Origin: Volvox africanus
Taxonomy: Eukaryota > Chlorophyta > Chlorophyceae > Chlamydomonadales > Volvocaceae
Direction of reading: 5' to 3'
Length of the DNA: 64,000 nucleotides
Assembly: GCA_030268105.1 (NCBI GenBank)
Contig: BSDZ01000029.1
Location: forward strand, 1-64,000
A model generated the notes under the pieces. It ran no database searches. It was not told where the DNA came from and saw only the letters and a program-made list of their open reading frames with translations. Of the stretch, positions 60,137-64,000 are shown piece after piece (position 1 is the stretch's first letter; each line of letters opens with the position of its first letter). Both the position numbers and the translations under genes were made by a program.

Positions 60137-63100
60137 TTTGGAGTTCTGGATGCTATAATTACTGTTCCTATCCTAAAGAAGACTCAAGTGTTGCGTTTGG
60201 TGCGTCCAGGCTAGAGCTGTCAAAGTTCCAAGCCTCAACGGCGGATGTAGGAAAGCTCGTTTGTGATTTGTGTGTAAACACCGTTATGCATTGATCCAGG
60301 AAATTGAGAAACACAACGTGTGTGCAATTTGCTGCTAAAAGTGCTGATAATGCACTTCGGTCGAACTCCTCAAGTATCGTACGCCTGCGTCTCTTTGAAG
60401 TACCCAAATTGAGACAATGATGAAGCAACCTCAATGGCATTCTTAAGGCAGGATTGTGCTCAAAATGCCTCAGCATGCAGGTTTGCGAACATCTGAATTT
60501 GTCGGTGTGGAACTGCACCGCTTAAACGAATAAATGGCAGCTCGCAGGAGGTCAGGAGCAACGGGAATGGCGTAACCCAACTACGCTGAGTTGCAATCTG
60601 TCAACTAAATTCTCAACTTTGCATGCGGAATGGGAGGCTGGAAAGAGAATCCCAAAATTTCACACGGCGTCGATGACCTTTGCATTATCCCAGAGACCGG
60701 TCGTGCGCCATCAGAGAAACAATTTCACGGACTTTAAGCTTGAACTTAATTTGGGGTGTGAAGGTATCAAAACTGTCAATGTTGGCTGGTCCGTGTTGGT
60801 CATCCTTTTCTCACAGCTGGTCACCCAATGCTGATCCATACGCGTTCCAAATGAACATGACGCGTGCCGCCCAGGATAATGTGTTTCGTCGCGGTGTATA
60901 CGCTTGGAACCTATGATGACCCTATCGGCGAGCCATATTACTCGTGGATTGTGTGCTCACTTAGCGCGTTCATACGAATTCATGCTTTCTTCTGCCTTCC
61001 ATCATTCATGGATCTCGCCTATGCCCGACTGGGTCAGGTATTCACGTTTCGCTGCCGTCTCATAACGGCACTGCACTGCACTTTGGAATTCATAAAATGT
61101 TGATCGTTATCTTTGTTTGCGCCGAGGGCTTGCCCGGGACGGGGGGGACTCATGACAGGGTTTGTGCGCTTCATACAGTCGATGTCCTGTCTGGCTTCTT
61201 TGTACGTTCATACACACACACGCGCGCGCGCACTTCGAACCCCACCCCTACTTATCCTGGCCTGGGCGCCAGTGTTCCAAAGCCCCGGCCTACCCCATCC
61301 CACCCCAAACTCCAATGCGTCGGTGATGATGCCCGCGGGTGCAGTTGGCAGCCGAGGCTCGCAGAAGGCCGTGCTGGCAGAGGTGTCCTGTACGTCAAGG
61401 AGACCGATCCACATATAGGTGTACGGCAGCAGTTTGAAGCGGTTGGGTTCACTGAGGCTTGACGCTGAACATAGCAGATGCGTTGGCTGCCGGGTGCCGG
61501 CAGCCAGGGTTGGCCTTTCAAGGGGGGACGGATATAGATGGCGTGGACACCCCGAACGTGCGCCCTCCACGTCTCGGTGCTAATTTCCATACGATCATCT
61601 TTTTCCCATCTTGGACGGACCCTGATGGTGGGACCCGCTATTTCCAAAAAATAACACCTGATGTAATGACATCTGAAACTAGTATTATTGCCGGTTGGTA
61701 ACCTCGACCATGTGATTGGGCGTTGAGGAAAGTGCAGAGAATGTACAGTGTGATATAACATTCCGTACGGACTGCTGGACACCCTGAGTGTGTCAAAAGA
61801 TGTTACATGAGCCACACTGTACCTACTTTCTTACGTTCTCTGGATGCGGGCATTTGTTCGTTGGAGGAGTTATAAATACCGATACCTGTAACGGCATGTC
61901 TCAAACACGGCTCATTTGGAAGATGCGGCGCATTCAGGCATGCGAAAGATAAGATCAGCTCTGAGGCGTACGAGAACAATCAAACCATGCAATTCTAGTC
62001 TGCTTTATGACGTTCATGCAGCGATTGCATTGATGCACCGATGAACCGCCCCTAGATTGCCCCCTGCCTGCTGTCGTGAACATGTCATCTACCTCCCCCT
62101 CCGCGCTCACCTCCGTCCTCAAAGCCACGCCACCTCTACCTCCAGCTTCGAGTGCTGTCCTGCACATTGTTGAGCCCCGCTAATGCCACCTGACCAATCC
62201 TTCCAATCCCTCCAATCCTTCCAGCCGTCATCCGCACGTGCACTGTCCATCATCCATCTCTGCAGCCGCTAACCTCTGCACGCCTTTTCTCCCCACCACC
62301 ACCGTCACCGGGGCTTCCTCTCCGCTGCCTGTGTCACCGCCATCATTGCCAACCAGTCTGGGGTCCCACAATTTCCTATCACTATATATCCACCGCATCC
62401 CCTTCTCTTAAGACCGCCACCTCCGTCACCACACCACCGCACACACGCCATAAAGTGCCGCTAAAAGGAAGACAAGAAAAGATGAATGCTGGCGGTGTCA
62501 AGATACTTGAGCAATATTGAACATGAAGACGGTCCAGGCAAAGGCAGGGCAGATATGCATCCTAGGTACAAGGGTGACGCACTGTCCCGTTGCTGTCATA
62601 CGAAAACGACATCCATCACCTCCCTGCTAACCGGTGCCATGCCCTATGCGGCATGGCCCAGTGAAGTGGGCACCAAAGACCCAACACAGATATGCCTTCT
62701 ATACGGCATCCATTTATTGTTCACTGCTCAGGCCACAAGTTGTACCTCTGAACGAAAACACGCCCCACCATCCTGTCTAGGAAACAACGAACAAGATCGG
62801 GAAGATACAATACGCAGTACGAAGCAAGAACGCAGGATGACGCAAATATCTGGTTGACATGTCTGGCCACGATCACGATGTGTTGTGGTCCACAACGATC
62901 ATGATGTCGGAAACGTACGGCAATGTGGCTGAGATGCTGCTCAGCTATAGCTCTGGCTAGTTAGGTACGGCACTAGTTTAAATTATCCTACATTGGCGGA
63001 TGAGGCTGTCTTAGTCGTACGAGTCTCATTCTCACCCGGGGCTCTAATAATGTCGAGGGTCTCAATCGTTACCCAATCGACCATCATCAAATGGCCACCA

Positions 63101-63235
63101 GATAAATGAAACAAAACACACGCTGGGCCAACCATCCATATTGCAGAAGGCCGATGTATTTTAGCAGTTGCTGCGGACGTGGCTTATTGGGCGACATATT
63201 GGTGTCGATGCATGACAGGGGGAATATATCTGCAG
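60137..63235. other. Spacer S10 between C10 and the partial copy C11
   Basis: This is 3099 bases and clean. It has T at the marker site (62270). Contents are as described for S6. Confidence 0.8.
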
Positions 63236-64000
63236 TCAGCGGTAACTTGGCTGCCCCGCGGCAGCCTCTAGAAGCTTCACAAAAACAGACTTAGACGGGG
63301 CTGCGATAGACGCCTGGCCACATATCCGCGACCCAAACACCTCCACAAACGTGTCCCGAATCCCCCAACTGCAGGGAGCAGAAATCGCCGTCGACTTGCT
63401 GCCCCTGGACTTATAGCTATAGTGCAGCCGCTCCTCTAGCTTCGTGGGAGTGGTGGGCTGTATTGCTGCCGGGGCAATCGCAGGCGGCTCCAAGGCTGCT
63501 GAAACACTCTCGGCCTGCACGGGCTCCTCAAACCTTATCATCCGCTCCGCCATGTGCACGTCATCCTCGTCATTGAGGAAGATGTAGTCGTCGGCAGCGT
63601 CCAGCGCCTGGCCGTGTGCCTGCATGTGCGTGTTTGTGAGGGAAAGGGAGGGGAGCTCGTAAATAATAACAACGGATTCGGATACACATGCTTCCCCCCC
63701 ATGGCTCACCAAAATCCCCAGTATGCAAACAGACAGCCACGCAGGCACCATGCAGCATTGCGCCTCTGCCCTCTGCCCCACTGGGCCGCACCATCCTCAC
63801 CTCTTTCAACAACCGCTTCAGCCTTCGTGACTGGAAGCGGTACAGTTTCATCGACTTCTGGACGTTAGCAAACCTTTCCTGAAGGGAGTTACACTTCGTA
63901 ATCTGCTCGTTGCTGCAGCGCACCTGCAAGGGCGTGTAGTCATGGGAGAAGGGTCAATATGCGCGGGGTAGAGTGAAGAAAACGAGAGAGCAAATGATGG
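63236..64000 (-). CDS. Helical-repeat protein gene, partial copy C11 (3' end only)
   Basis: Only exon 5 (63619-63236) and exon 4 (63923-63801) lie in the window. The rest up to 64000 is intron 3, and exon 3 would begin beyond the edge. Both exons are identical to those of C6-C10, so the array clearly continues to the right. Confidence 0.7.

Larger units (their letters stand above)
1..64000. repeat. Head-to-tail tandem array of a 6.3 kb gene-plus-spacer unit (10 copies and part of an 11th)
   Basis: The same landmarks recur in the same order and orientation throughout. Stop codons of the minus-strand gene fall at 58, 6370, 12696, 19050, 25457, 31785, 38050, 44378, 50643, 56908 and 63236. Steps are 6265 or 6328 in clean copies, a difference of exactly 63 bases. 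Exons, introns and spacer are all repeated with almost no substitutions. The window opens 57 bases before the stop of copy 1 and closes in intron 3 of copy 11, so neither array edge is seen. There is no single-copy sequence anywhere in the window. Confidence 0.98.

Noticed and set aside
1..64000. Ribosomal RNA or other structural RNA gene array
   Set aside because: The unit length would suit an rDNA-like repeat, but I recognise no rRNA or tRNA sequence in the unit, and the main conserved part is a spliced protein-coding gene.
1..64000. Transposon as the cause of the array
   Set aside because: I found no terminal inverted repeats, target-site duplications, or transposase or reverse-transcriptase motifs in the unit.

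Overview
The window is eukaryotic. It consists of one long head-to-tail tandem array: a unit of about 6.3 kb repeated ten times, plus the start of an eleventh. Each unit carries one gene on the minus strand, split by GT-AG introns, and about 3.1 kb of spacer. There are no bacterial-style operons or ribosome binding sites, and I see no tRNA, rRNA or CRISPR. The moderately GC-rich sequence, short introns and Ala/Glu-rich repeat protein would fit an alga or other protist, but nothing fixes the lineage.

Layout. Gene copies C1 to C10 run from their start (high coordinate) to stop (low coordinate): 3271-58, 9596-6370, 15900-12696, 22352-19050, 28685-25457, 34950-31785, 41278-38050, 47543-44378, 53808-50643 and 60136-56908. 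The 3' end of an eleventh copy starts at 63236 and runs off the window. Spacers S1 to S10 lie between them. In clean copies the stop-to-stop distance is 6265 or 6328 bases; the difference is exactly one 63-base unit.

The gene. I infer five coding exons with four introns, all in phase 0. The predicted protein is 765 to 807 residues (about 61 fewer if the second good Met is used). It has a unique N-terminal part (exons 1-2), a central Ala/Glu/Arg-rich helical domain of 16 to 18 near-identical 21-residue repeats (exon 3, the 63-base minisatellite), a short basic segment (exon 4) and a C-terminal part with an acidic patch, a Pro-rich linker and a unique tail (exon 5). I do not recognise the family and assign no function.

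Two levels of repetition are superimposed: the gene array, and the in-frame minisatellite inside each gene. The minisatellite has at least four structural forms (17; 16 of two different kinds; 18), while introns and spacers differ by only a few single bases. This points to recent expansion or homogenisation by unequal exchange.

Data quality differs sharply along the window. From about 27,013 to the end the copies are essentially indel-free and frames are intact. Before that, single-base indels break the frame in C1 to C5, worst in C3 (net about +89 bases). Their scatter through exons, introns and spacer alike looks like unpolished long-read sequence rather than true pseudogenes.
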